DNA of 64,000 bases from contig JADLZK010013216.1 in NCBI GenBank assembly GCA_015847255.1, positions 372,001-436,000 of the forward strand, given 5' to 3'. The stretch comes from Hyparrhenia diplandra. Taxonomy: Eukaryota; Streptophyta; Magnoliopsida; Poales; Poaceae. The notes beneath the pieces were generated by a model, which made no database searches, was not told the DNA's origin, and saw nothing but the letters and a program-made list of their open reading frames with translations. Of this stretch, positions 10,441 through 20,722 are shown piece by piece; within the stretch, counting starts at the first letter, position 1, and each line of letters opens with the position of its first letter. The position numbers and the translations under genes were made by a program.

Positions 10441-10740
10441 GATGGCGACGTGTGCCCGCTTTGCAGCGAGGTGTGTAGGATACGCAAAGGATACGCGATG
10501 CAAAGGTGTGTGCATGTCTCATGGAAACAAAATTATAGACTCTAGTTTAATTTGGAAACGTAAGTATTATTTCTATGAAAAAATGCTTTGCGTCGGTAGT
10601 AAATGGCGCCGCCCTAAATTGCGTTGCGCCGCCAAGCGTTTCAAGGGTCATGTCGTCCCTCGTCCCTCGATCTCGCCTAATCGGACGCGCGCCCGCATTT
10701 GATTTCGCGTGACTTCTCGCCCACCAATTCCGGCCGGTTG
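10440..10740 (+). repeat. F-box unit C, upstream block remnant
   Basis: GCGAGGTGTGTAGGATACGC (10465-10484), TCTCATGGAAACAAAAT, AAATGGCGCCGCCCTAAATT and TCTCGCCCACCAATT match unit D at 13820-14065. The sequence stops where the F-box start codon would be expected, and no gene follows on this strand. Confidence 0.55.
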
Positions 10741-11014
10741 CTAACAAAACAACCGACGGTCACATGAAGATGCATATTACTACGTTCAACATAAGGAAGA
10801 CATAAACACACGTAGTACATTACAATATTAAATATTATGTAAACACAAGTACGTAGTAGTATATACTACATTACAATATATACTATCAAATAAAGTTGAA
10901 GAACTAGCTAATGATATCAAATCGACCGCTCCGGTAAGCGCGCGCCGTGGCCGGCCGGCCCGGGCGCGTCGTCATCGATCTCACATCCTGCCGACGGCGT
11001 ACATCACCGTGCTC
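10741..11014. other. Spacer, no gene seen
   Basis: AT-rich sequence with repeated ACGTAGTA and TACATTACAATAT motifs (10800-10890), changing to GC-rich DNA at 10930. No feature beyond the motif repetition. Confidence 0.4.
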
Positions 11015-11837
11015 TCAAGGCCCAGCGCCCGTGAGGTCGAACTCATGCATGATGCGGCACCGAGCTGCCGCAGTGCACCGGACGACTTTGGGGGTGACGG
11101 GCTCGGGCCCATACCTCTTGCATCCCTCCGCCATGAACGTACGTGGCTATCCTTGGCGGCGGCGTGACCGTTCCCCGCCGCGGTAAGGAAACCTTGGGCC
11201 GCGGAGCGCAATGTCCTCGAGGTCCCGCTTGACCTTGAGCGCGTGTCGGCGGCCCTCCCACCGCCGCCGTGGAGCGGGCCGGCGCCCGCCGATGATTCCA
11301 TGGAGCAAAGCACCATTGGCGGGGTCCCGTGGGGTTCCGACGGCATTTTTTAGCACGCCAAGAAGTAAGCGCCGGGGGTCCCCAGCGCGTCCTTGGCTTG
11401 CTTGACGAGCTTCAGCCCCGGGATCCGTGGCTCGGAGTCTTCCTTCGCCCGACGACCACCAGCCCGCCGTGTCCATCAACTTCGCATCCCGGCGTAGCAT
11501 ATGGCCTCCGGATGACCGGCCTCGAGGAAGCGCTTCTCCAATTGCTCCCCGGCTCGATGACTTCCCGGCGTGGTCGCCAGATACCGCGTGAGATTACGAA
11601 GACGACGGAGCGACACGAGCGGATCATGTTGTCGCAAGCCGGTGAAGAGGATCCGCAACTTCCGCCAGACTTGACGAATGTACAAGTAGAGCCATGGAGA
11701 AAGAAATCCGTCGCTCTTTCGCAAAGGCACGAAGATCTCGCATGTGCCAGATCATCCGGCAAAGCATCAAAAGGAAGCAAGTCGCCGCCGCCCAAGGCGT
11801 CGCCTTGCCTTGCCTTCTTGCGTGGCCTTTCCGCCAT
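11015..11837 (-). pseudogene. Second F-box-like gene, antisense, several frame changes
   Basis: Reading from ATG at 11837 on the minus strand gives MAERPRKKARQGDALGGGD followed by LLPFDALPDDL. A basic leader followed by FDALPDDL is typical of an F-box N-terminus. After that the plausible peptide changes frame: RDLRAFAKERRISFSMALL, then LRRLRNLTRYLATTP, then RFLEAGHPEAICYAGM (like the Sel1-type repeat stretch after the F-box in grass proteins), then ALKVKRDLEDIALRG, ending MHEFDLTGAGP with a stop at 11015-11017. At least three frame changes are needed. The family is probably F-box, but not the same subfamily as the sense-strand copies. It lies between units C and D and points the opposite way. 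The CDS cannot be translated as given. Confidence 0.45.
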
Positions 11838-12373
11838 TCTTGGATCAATCGACTAGCCGGCCCTAGCCGCTTCAATGCCCTCCCGCCCGTTCTCTTTTGC
11901 TTGGAGTATTTTAACATCTCGAAACGGCGCCTCCTCCGAGAACGGCGGGTGGTGTGCGTTCCAACTTCCAAGCCGAACCGGCGGGCGGTTCGCCGGGGCA
12001 ACCAACCCGTCCAACAGAATTAGATTTTTTTATAATATAAATAAGAAACGAAGTACTACAAAAGGAAAAATAAAGTAAAAAAAAAGAGTTGGTTCCCATC
12101 TCTACACCATGTGTTTACAAAAAAATAACCGTCTCTACGGTCATGTTTTGGAAGAAATTGCACACACGTGCATCCCGCTCTACCGTACTACTCGTAAAGA
12201 AAGAAAGAGTGATGCCGTCGGTGCAACACATCCCTCTCCACTCCAAACTCAAGTCGTGCTCGTGCTTATTCCCCCTCCGTTCGAGAAAACATGCAACTAT
12301 GGGTCTCGTGTCCATAAAAACTACGGGAAGCGTGCGGTCAAACTTTCTCGGCTTTGACTAGGTTTATAGAAAA
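11838..12373. other. Spacer after antisense pseudogene, no gene seen
   Basis: GC-rich to about 12010, then AT-rich. ORFs of 60-109 codons occur but none shows a domain or matches a paralogous unit. Confidence 0.4.
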
Positions 12374-12605
12374 TACGCCCTCGGTCCCACAAATAAAAGT
12401 TCGTTTTTGACCTCTACAATTCTTGTTTAATCATTCGTCTTATTTTAAATATTTATCCAATTAAAAAAATATATAAATTATTATGAAAGCATCTCTAACG
12501 ATAAAACAAGTCATAACAAAATAACAAAAAAAATTAAAACTTTTTTTTTTTGAATAAGACAGACGGTCAAACAAGGATTGTCGAAGTAAAAAATGGACAT
12601 TCTAC
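12374..12605. mobile_element. MITE-like palindromic element
   Basis: Left end AAAGTTCGTTTTTGACC and ACAATTCTTGTTTAATC and right end AACAAGGATTGTCGAAG and AAAAATGGACATTCTAC are imperfect inverted copies. Both arms include the ATTCGTCTTATT/AATAAGACAGACGG core also seen in the MITEs at 8996 and 15639. The target duplication is not clear. Confidence 0.5.
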
Positions 12606-13800
12606 GTGCAACATTTATATCTCCAAATACATTTATTAAAAACTACACTTAAAGATCTTTCCGATGATACTAATTACTTAGTAAAATATTAATATATTTT
12701 TAATATATAATTAATAGGTTTAAATACATTGACTTCTTGGGAAACGAGAATTGCATTTTTTTTTTGCAGTGCGAAGGGAGTACTAAATACTACTCTATTG
12801 ATCACATTCAGATTAATTTATTAAAAAAATACATCTCATAATCAATCTAATGATATTTATTTCATAACATAAATAATAACAATTTGTTTGATAGACCGAT
12901 CTTATGCACTTTTTGGCGCTATTATTCAAGCTAGCTAATAAGCTCAAATAGTGTGTCATACCACGCTATTGTATATTTGTTGACAAATTGATCGGCCTAG
13001 CCCAATTGTTAGTGATTGAGTGATTTGGTAACTTTTATGGTTGTTTGCTTACGTACTTGACTTGATGCTTTTATGGTTGTTTGCTTTGAGGATAAGAACT
13101 TTATTATATATGGTTATCGTATCACTTATCAAATTATCACTTATCGATTATATATAATTATACACTTGTCCCGATTTCCTATTTTTCAAACAAATAGCGT
13201 GCTATAGCGGCGCTTTTTGCGTGAGCGCATGCCGACGCTACTTTGCAAATATCGCTATAGCGGCAATAGAGTGACCGAAACAGGCTGCCACTCAATTTCA
13301 TAGCGCACAATCTAAAACATGTGTTATACGTTTCCAAATTTGTGTGCATGTTTGATCATTCTTGAAATGATGAGTGAACAGAGGGACTTGCAACTGAAAT
13401 ATGTCCAAGTTTTAGTTTTTCTAGATTTTTTTAAAATTTAGATTCTCGGATGGATTTCCAAAATCCGGACTCTAAATAAAATCAAATTTCCTATTGGGAT
13501 CCCGGATTCTAGTAGCTGATTTCATCTCTTTTTTTACCTGCATTCCTTTTATGTCCTTCATTCTACGCACTTCCTACAATATGGACGAGGGGCAAAATGG
13601 TAAAATGAAACTCGAGAATCGCCGGAAGCAACTCATGTTTGTTTTTTTTTTTCTCCGTGATTCTAGAATCCAAGGTGATTTGTTGTGAGAGAAAAATACC
13701 GCCGGCCGGGCCGGATGGTCTTGATTTGTTGTGAGAAAAAGCATCGTTGATCGGTGGTCGAACCGGCCAAACCGAACAAAAGTTGTCACTTTGCGAACGA
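12606..13800. other. AT-rich spacer, no gene seen
   Basis: It contains runs of T/A, a short direct repeat of CTTTTATGGTTGTTTGCTT (about 13034-13085), and a 13190-13310 stretch with repeated CTATAGCGG and AATAGCG motifs typical of degenerate transposon interiors. No ORF is convincing. Confidence 0.45.
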
Positions 13801-14102
13801 TGGCGGGCGACGCCGTGTTGGCGGCGAGGTGTGTAGGAACTAGGATACGCATGCAAGGTGTGTGGATATGATCAAAGACGTCTCATGGAAAAAAAATACT
13901 AGTATACTAGTACTATATGGCAATCTTCAAGGCGTCGGTAGTAAATGGCGCCGCCCTAAATTTACGCCGCGCGTTTCACCGTGAGGGTCCGTCCATCTCT
14001 CGTGCCCACTCATACTAGTACTAGTAGGAGTACTAAAAACCCGCATTTTCGCTCGCCCACCAATTTTGATCGAGAGCGAATCGTTCATCTTCCTTTTCGC
14101 AG

Positions 14103-14112
14103 CGTATAAAAA
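14103..14112 (+). promoter_or_regulatory. TATA-like box before F-box copy 2
   Basis: GCGTATAAAAACC lies about 25-35 bases before the ATG at 14137. The spacing would give an extremely short leader, so it may be coincidental. The unit A copy has lost the motif (CCCCGCGCTGAGATC at the same place). Confidence 0.3.
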
Positions 14113-14136
14113 CCGTAAGCCGGCCCGCCTCGAGCC

Positions 14137-14887
14137 ATGGAGAACCTTCCGCCGGGAGTTGCTTGAGCACATTGCGCTCAGCGTCGCCATGGCCAGCAGA
14201 GCATCCTATGGAGGGCCTCATGAATCTAAGGGCCACCTGCATTCGGCACGCGACAGGCGTGCCGCCGCTTTAGTGGGATGGAGCATCCCGGCCGGACCCG
14301 TGCCGGATGGGGCGGACGGGCGGGAGCGCCGCACTACTCGCGCGAAGTTTCGCGAGTCTCATCACCGACTCGCCAAGTTCGCAACACGGAGGCGTGTTTC
14401 GGAAGCGAGCGTGCATGTCCGCCGTGTTCGTGGAAGGCCGCGGCACCGCTCGCCGCTTCGACTTTGCCGGAACAAGCCGCCAACTCGGGGCATGAACTCG
14501 CTCGGTATGTGCACGCTCTTGCGCTCACAGCGGAACGCCGCCGCCGCCGATGATGACCATGCCCGAGAGGTGTTGCGGGAGGTGGAGCGCAACACGGCGG
14601 CGGCGATGGCCCCTGGAAGACCGAGAATCGTGCAATGCTCCGCTGAAAAGGCAAAGTGGCGATCTTGCACGATGACTTTGGTGGTGCCCCATCTTTGTGA
14701 GGCCGCTTCTTCCTCCTTCGCCAAACCGGCGCCTCGCCGGACGGGCATCGCGTATGGGCAGAACGTGCGGCGCCATCGGCCGGTGGGTGGAGGGAGCGTG
14801 GCGGCAAAGACTCCGCATCGCAGCGAGGAGTGTAGGATCCGCGACGAAAGTGTAGGAGGTTGTTTGCGCAAAGGTGGTGGGCATGAG
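14137..14887 (+). pseudogene. F-box-like protein gene, broken copy 2
   Basis: Paralogue of 3553-4315. The ATG at 14137 opens MENLPPG, then a frame change leads to LLEHIALSVAMASRAS. Further blocks shared with copy 1 appear in differing frames: VHVRRVRGRPRH (the shifted frame of the HAVFVEGRG block), HELARYVHALAL, ADDDHAREVLREVE and EECRIRDE near the end. One frame stays open from 14066 to 14908, but it passes through homologous blocks in the wrong register, so it should not be taken as an intact 280-residue protein. Copy 1 and copy 2 have different lesions. Expected role of the family: SCF ubiquitin-ligase substrate adaptor. Confidence 0.6.
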
Positions 14888-15019
14888 AAGCGCAGTGGAC
14901 TCGCATGAATCTATGTATATGTTGATGATGACGACAATGCACCCATGCATTGCATTATGTGATCTATCTTACTTTTGGTCCGTGATGGATGATTATGTGG
15001 TAATTCGTGTTATATTCAT

Positions 15020-15495
15020 TCATGTTTGCGATGACCGCCGCCGCGACCATGCAGCCATGGCGCCGCGAAAGCACCTCGGCGTTGCTAGCTATGCCCCGTG
15101 CCGCTGACGGCGCCTTGGAACGCCTTGTCGTGTCCGCCGGTTCACGCCGCCGCGTTGGCCGATTTCTCCACGGCGGCAACCCCTCTCGGACCCATCCCTC
15201 GTGACGCCTCGAAGTCTTCAAAAGCGTCGCCTACACTTTGTTTCTCGATGCTTTCCATCCCGTCCATTTAACCTCGGCCAGTCCTCGCCGGCCGGAGTGT
15301 CGCCCCCCGTTCTCCGCCGTGCCCGCCCGCCACCGCCGGCGCCCAACTAGGTACCGCCTAAACCCGCTCATCCGATAGCAAAGATAGGAACGCTTGGTTC
15401 TCTCGGGGATCACGGTGGTGGTCCTCCCCGCCGCTAGAGGCCTCATCTCCGGTGTGCCGCCATGTCGGAGACCTCCGTGGGCTCAAGAACCCTAA
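15020..15495 (+). other. GC-rich block downstream of F-box copy 2
   Basis: Counterpart of 4440-5010. Both contain GATGACCGCCGCC, TCCACGGCGGCAACCCCTCT, CATCCGATAGCAAAGATAGG and TCTCGGGGATCACGGTGGTG. No frame is open in both copies, so coding status is not supported. Confidence 0.35.
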
Positions 15496-15638
15496 TTTTT
15501 CTTTTTCTTTTTTATTATAATCTATGGTTAGAACTTGTAACCGGTCTTTCTCCCTCATCGTAACTCCAAATGTGATGATTTTTCTCTCTACGATTTTGTA
15601 AAATAATGATGTGTCAACCTATTGTATTCTTATTGCTA

Positions 15639-15851
15639 ATCCATTCCAAATTGTAAGTCGTTTTACTTTTTCAACCCTAACTTTGACCACTGCGTCTTAT
15701 TCAATATTTTATGCAAAATATCACTTCTTTTGTTGTGGCATGCTTTATTATCAAATGTTCTTTAAGACTGTTTTTGCACAAATTCTTTGAATAAGACGAG
15801 TGGTCAAACTTGAGGTAAAAAAAGTCAAATGAACTATAATTTGAAACGGAG
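15639..15851. mobile_element. Stowaway-like MITE in unit D, TA duplication, empty site in A
   Basis: The 213-bp insert has inverted ends (CCATTCCAAATTGTAAG and ATAATTTGAAACGGAG) and a CTTTGACCACTGCGTCTTATT core, flanked by TA at 15637-15638 and 15852-15853. Unit A reads TTTGCTACTACTTTTTG at the same place with a single TA, and unit B is also empty. Confidence 0.75.
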
Positions 15852-15954
15852 TACTACTTTTGTCACGTTTGGTGGATATTATTTGAAAGTTGAATTTCAA
15901 ATATTTGAAGAGTTAACATTTGAAATTTGAAGTACTACTAGTATGGAGATAAGT

Positions 15955-16200
15955 AAGATGCAAAACCATGGGGCCATGGGGCCATGGAGTACATTATTAA
16001 GGCGGGTGCCCATGGGGCCATATGGTGTCCGAACACTCTTTGTAGTACTACTACTACTAGTACTCTCTGTTTCTCTCGCAGTCTCTCTGGCCTCTTCCTT
16101 CTCCCATACTCCAACTACTATACTACTAGTAGTAGTACTACTCTTCTCCCCTCTTCTGCTCACTTCCAAACTCTTCTGAGAACCAAAACAAGAGTAGAGA
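15955..16200. repeat. Low-complexity CATGGGGC and ACT/AGT repeats
   Basis: CATGGGGC recurs four times between 15965 and 16022. ACT triplets at 16046-16060 are followed by ACTACTAGTAGTAGT (palindromic) at about 16122-16140. A pyrimidine-rich CTCTCT stretch lies between them. It could be the leader of the following gene fragment, but no promoter is certain. Confidence 0.45.
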
Positions 16201-16460
16201 GCGGTCCGGCCACGAGAGAAGGTGTAGTGTCTGCCTCGCCTTCGCCTTCGTCTCCATCCAGGTGCACCTCTTTTATCACATCCATTTAGCTAGATTTGGT
16301 TTTCCTGTGGTTCTAGAAACAACAAATACAGAAGTTTTTGTTCGGTGGTTGCAGATCTTGGGTCCGTCGCGGGGGGCCTCCTGGTGGCGGCTACGGCGAG
16401 GTCGCGCCATCATCTTGACTTCTCGGCCGGGGGATCCCGACCGGGCGTGGGAGCGCGGCG

Positions 16461-17779
16461 GTGAAGAAGGCGTTTATCGCGTCGTTCGGCCGCTCAGATC
16501 TCTGGGTGTTCTGCGCGGAGGCCGAAAAAGATGTTGCAAGAGAAGCACATCTTGGGTAAGCACCGAAATCTTGATTGTAGAGTGCATTATCCTTCCTTTT
16601 TTTGAAGGTTTTTTTGAATGGCTCTAAAAAGGTTTTGTTTTGTCCTGCATATCTGTGTGACTCGTGCTATCTATAAGCTTGTACAACATTGCTCAATAGT
16701 TTTGTTGTCTTATACCTTTTCCCGATTCATCCTAGGACACCTAGGTACAAACACAAAGGCCTACGCGGGAGATTATAAAAGGATGGGGAGGAGGCCGAAG
16801 AAAATGTCCACATCTTCGCCTCATCGGCTCATCCTTGTTGAGCTTGGCAACCACTGTGGCGCTGTCATGTTCATTCATGAGCTTGGCAACCGCAGCGGTG
16901 TCTTTGTGTGCGCCCTCGTCGGTATCTTGGTTCCCTTGCTTGGAGCTCATTCTCCACCCGCCATCTTCATCCAAAGGCAACGGGTGAGTTATCTTAAATT
17001 TTTTAAACAACTAAACAATCGATATGAGCCAAGACAAAAAGCGTAGACAAAAACGGATCGATGAAGAAGAACTTGTCTTTCCACATTGTGCGGGGCATCT
17101 TGCCGTGGTGAAGAGGCGCCACCGCTTTCCCGAATCCAGCAGAGCGTATCGGACGAGCTTGAAGTGAATCCACCCCCTGGGCTTGCCTTTCTCAGTGCAG
17201 ATGTGAAACAAAGCAATATCTGAATGTTGTACAGATATTGAAGGTATGCAAGACGTTGATATCTACTCAATGGTGCACTTCTTCATGCATGTAAACAACT
17301 ATGTACTGATCTCGAAATTTGTCCTTTGTGTTAGCAAAGTGACCATATGTATTGCTAATGGACAGATCATTAAGAAGTATTGCATCTAAGAATATTCCAA
17401 GGCCATATTTTCATGAATTGGCATCAGCTTTGAGAACACTCCCATTTCAATTTAAGGTTGGCCGCAACAAGGTAATAACTCGAACATTGTCACTTTTCGT
17501 GGTTGGACTGTAGTTACCTATGAATTAACCTAACATAGCATTGCAAAATATGACAAATTTTAGTTGCCTAATATAGCACGGCAAAGTATATGACAGATTG
17601 TTCTATTCTTATATAGCTTTGGGTCCGATTTTTACGTGTAGTTACCTAATGCTTAAATCTCATTCTTGAAGGGGATTCAAGGGGTGCTACATCTATGGTG
17701 TGGAGGAGCTGTGCTAGGCCTACAATACTGTACTGCCGGTATGGTTCCTCTACAAAGTGGGCAGTTCTACATATAATTG
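16461..17779 (+). CDS. Putative spliced gene fragment, unknown product
   Basis: Three segments fit plant splicing with matching phase. 16461-16555 encodes VKKAFIASFGRSDLWVFC and continues to VAREAHL, then a GTAAG donor. 17366-17471, after a CAG acceptor, encodes SLRSIASKNIPRPYFHEL and LASALRTLPFQFKVGRNK, then a GTAATA donor. About 17672-17779 encodes GIQGVLHLWCGGAVLGLQY and ends in TAA. The two-base overhang at the first donor is completed by one base of the second segment, so the frame continues. I do not recognise the protein. The first segment extends upstream to an acceptor at 16354, but in the matching frame there is a TGA near 16416, so either the start lies inside or the 5' part is shifted. 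Evidence is splice-signal and frame logic only. Confidence 0.3.
16740..17225 (-). pseudogene. Remnant resembling grass gypsy-type transposon domain protein
   Basis: On the minus strand, LFHICTEKGKPRGWIHFKL and, in another frame, MWKDKFFFIDP resemble the Gly-Trp-x-x-Phe ... Trp-Lys-x-Arg/Lys-Phe-Phe-Phe-Val pattern of the putative gypsy-type transposon domain widespread in grasses. A downstream acidic stretch (DEDGGWRMSSKQGNQDTDEG) is in yet another frame. It overlaps the intron of the sense-strand gene model, compatible with an old insertion there. No intact frame. Confidence 0.3.
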
Positions 17780-19210
17780 AAGCTTTTAGTTATTAGATTG
17801 CATTTCTGTTGTGCGCATTTCTGGTTTAGTTGAGTTATTTTTAGATTTGCTTCTCGCTGGTTAGGTATTGTAAATTGGGTTCAAGTTAGTTTTTGTTTGT
17901 TGCAGTGGGGGAATAGTTACATTGGATGGATTTGGTTATGTTTATGCCAATTAGTTTTATTCTCGACCTCTTGGTAAATTTACCACTAAGCTTATGAAAA
18001 TGGCTTAATTCGAGAGTTGCAAGCGGTGACAAAATTATAGTCCTTTCACATGGGCGGTTTTGGCTTTTGCTTGCTGATTTTTTTTGTTGAGCGGTAAGTA
18101 TTAGCAAGGTAGGTTAGCAATAGCAGCAAGGAGGTGTTTGGACAGTCTAGCAAAGCAATTCGTCATCTGCATTGTTTATTGAGATGGAATAGTAGCAAGG
18201 TAGGTTAACTATAGCAAAGAAGAAGTGGGTTTAATAGCACAATGACTATTATAAGTTAATTTTGCTATACTTCATACATAATGATTTACATACATGGAAA
18301 TTTGTCGAAGCTGTTAATATTCGGTGTTGCATAGATAAACTATGTTTGGTACTTTGCAGACACTAGGTCCTCAATTTTAAGACATCTGTTTTACTCGTGT
18401 GGCTTTCCTTTCTGACAATTTGTGAGCATTAGATTCACAAAGAACAGGCAAAAGCCATATGGTTGAACCTCTGTTGCCCGGTGTATATTTGCGAATTAGC
18501 TTTTCACATATATATCGTATCCGTGCGTTAGTTACATGTCTTCTCTAGAGGTAGTCAAACCATTTTTATTCCATTTATTTCCAATGAATCGATAATTTTG
18601 GTGAGCCGATCCCCATTTGCTTGTGTTTGTGTTGTCGTGATTCTGCGGTTGCAAAAATAGAATCTTGTGTTTCACGGCGCACCAAGACACAAATAGCTAT
18701 ATTTAATTCTATTGTTGCATACATGCCTTTCTTTTTACATCGGCCCGGTGATGCATCATGCATGTTAAGATGAAAATTATTTACATACTAATTCGAGAAT
18801 TGTAATGTGCTATGATAGCCTACATTCTCTAATCTCTACCATTTATAACATACTTTTAATTTGGTTCTATGCAGGTAGATCCGTTGCTTGGTAATTGAGA
18901 AAAATGGCTCGTGCAATGCGGTATGTTAAAGAGATAGCTAAAAAATCCTCGGAAGTATTTCGTCTCCATTTGTGAACTTGCGCGATCGGGTTACGTGGGT
19001 GTGGGTTGCTTCATGGTCTACTTTTTGTATGCCTGTAAGAAGAAAATTGGGCCCTAGATTTGTTTTTCAAGGACTTGATTTTGTGCCTGCCTAGCGACAC
19101 TTGCTTCATCTTCACGACTACTACCTAACACGCTCCCTAAACTGAAGATTCTGTTTTTGCATCGAGTTGTCATGTGAGGGATGCCCCATGAATATGAACA
19201 ATGGTATATT
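17780..19210. other. Intron-like or 3' region, no defined gene
   Basis: AT-rich sequence with intron-like composition. A possible exon near 18871-18975 (after TATGCAG) contains a 23-codon frame starting MARAMRYVKEIAKKSSEVF. I cannot link it in phase to the upstream segments. Confidence 0.3.
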
Positions 19211-19215
19211 GTTTG

Positions 19216-20706
19216 TGTTGGTATTTATTAAGTGCAAACATAATATAACGGATTCATAGCGCCGCAGAATAAAAATACCATTGTAGCTTTTACCCGGGAG
19301 TATTCAGTATCGTTATTTATATTTTCCACGAGGGGAAGCAAGGGTAAAGACTATGATAAATCAAAATCATGTATCTACTAACTTAATATACCAACTAAAG
19401 TAAGGGGGTAAATAATGTATATGATATGAATGGTAATTAATAGCACTTAACCGAGGAGAATATTATAATATAGAATAGATAGCTAGGTCGAGAGGACAAG
19501 GGGAGAGATCTAGGTTCTGAATACTTCTCTAGTACTTTGGTTCTTTGAGTAACTAAGGCATGAAAAGGTATAGCGATCATATAAGAACACTTCGAGCAGC
19601 GGTACCGTCCCGATCCTCGAAAAAAGACTGGGAAGGGGTGATCGGGAGAAAGGCCGCCAAAAGCTCTACGAATCACCAACCCGAACGTGGTGGAATACAA
19701 AGACCGGATTGTGGTGTCACCCCCAGGGCTACCACAACTAACCGTGGGATTGGGCGCAATCTAAGGTAACCTCTAGTCTAGACACCATGTCCACACTATT
19801 AATTACTACTCTAATCATCATGAATAACCGAGAGCACTCAATACGAAGCGAAGATCCCATGCAATTATATAACAACTATATTCTAATCAATAAATGAAAG
19901 GCATGAAAGTAACTAGAGAAGATAAATATATTAAAGCATAAGTCTAATAGAGTTGAGATACAAAAGATATACCGTAATCCGAAGACTTCTCCGTAATCCA
20001 GGAGCGTAGCTCCGCTCTCCCTAACTCTCTACTAGATCTATTCTATTACATTGTAGCCGTCTAATCTAATTCTCCGGGCGTCGTGCCTCCATCGATGTAT
20101 GAGATGATATGAAATTGATCTTATCGGATGATTGATGATTAGATGAGGGGGTCTAGGGGTCTATATATATGGGTCTTCTCTTATCCCTTCGGCCAAAGAG
20201 CGATGCGGTACTAATCCGGTGTTTGATCTTAATCCATCCCGTGCTTCTACCGCGCCCTCGGATCGAACCGACATCAAACAACCGGTTTTGATTGCATCTT
20301 GGAGGCGGTGGAGGAAGCTTCGGAAGCGGGGCCGATATGGCGGAGGTGGCCCGTCGGCCCAATAATAGGGCCGATCGGCCTGCAGCTGGGCCCACCGGGT
20401 CCCGTCGTGCAAGGTCGTGGCTTCTCGGACCTTCCGGACTCCTAATTTCGGGTGTTAAGTCTTGATCACGTCGGGATTAGTCCGGAGCCTTCTAGAGCCT
20501 TTCTCGGAGTTGGATTGCATTACGTCGCGTAGTTGTATGGCTCGTGAATTCCGGGTGTTTTTCTGTTTAGTCCCCTCGCAAATCATAACTTCACCAAAAC
20601 TCGTGGAAATATGTTAGTGACACCCTATTCTAAGTTGGTATTATTATTTTTACCCCTTTCTTATGTTTATTTGATTAATAAATTTATACGATAACAGGTG
20701 TCAACA
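19216..20706 (-). repeat. LTR of retrotransposon 1 (3' LTR by element orientation)
   Basis: On the plus strand it begins TGTTGGTATTTATTAAG and ends AGGTGTCAACA. AT-rich stretches are identical to the other LTR, while the GC-rich stretches (19585-19745, 20200-20420) differ by numerous small indels. Confidence 0.85.
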
Positions 20707-20722
20707 AACTCCCCCAAAGCTT
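20707..20722 (-). other. Polypurine tract of retrotransposon 1
   Basis: Minus-strand AAGCTTTGGGGGAGTT lies directly before the LTR start TGTTGACA. This is the expected plus-strand DNA priming site of the element and fixes its orientation. Confidence 0.75.

Larger units (their letters stand above)
13800..15955 (+). repeat. Duplicated F-box unit D
   Basis: This is the paralogue of unit A. The same order is visible: upstream block (GTGTGTAGGA to TCTCATGGAA), AAATGGCGCCGCCCTAAATT, F-box pseudogene, GC-rich downstream block and AT-rich tail. The tail is interrupted by a MITE at 15639-15851 that unit A lacks. Confidence 0.7.

Noticed and set aside
9867..10487. 206-codon minus ORF as a gene
   Set aside because: No domain, and it runs through the unit C upstream block, which is non-coding in the other units.
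14066..14908. 280-codon open frame over F-box copy 2 as an intact gene
   Set aside because: The homologous peptide blocks lie in different frames along it, so the open frame is accidental for much of its length.
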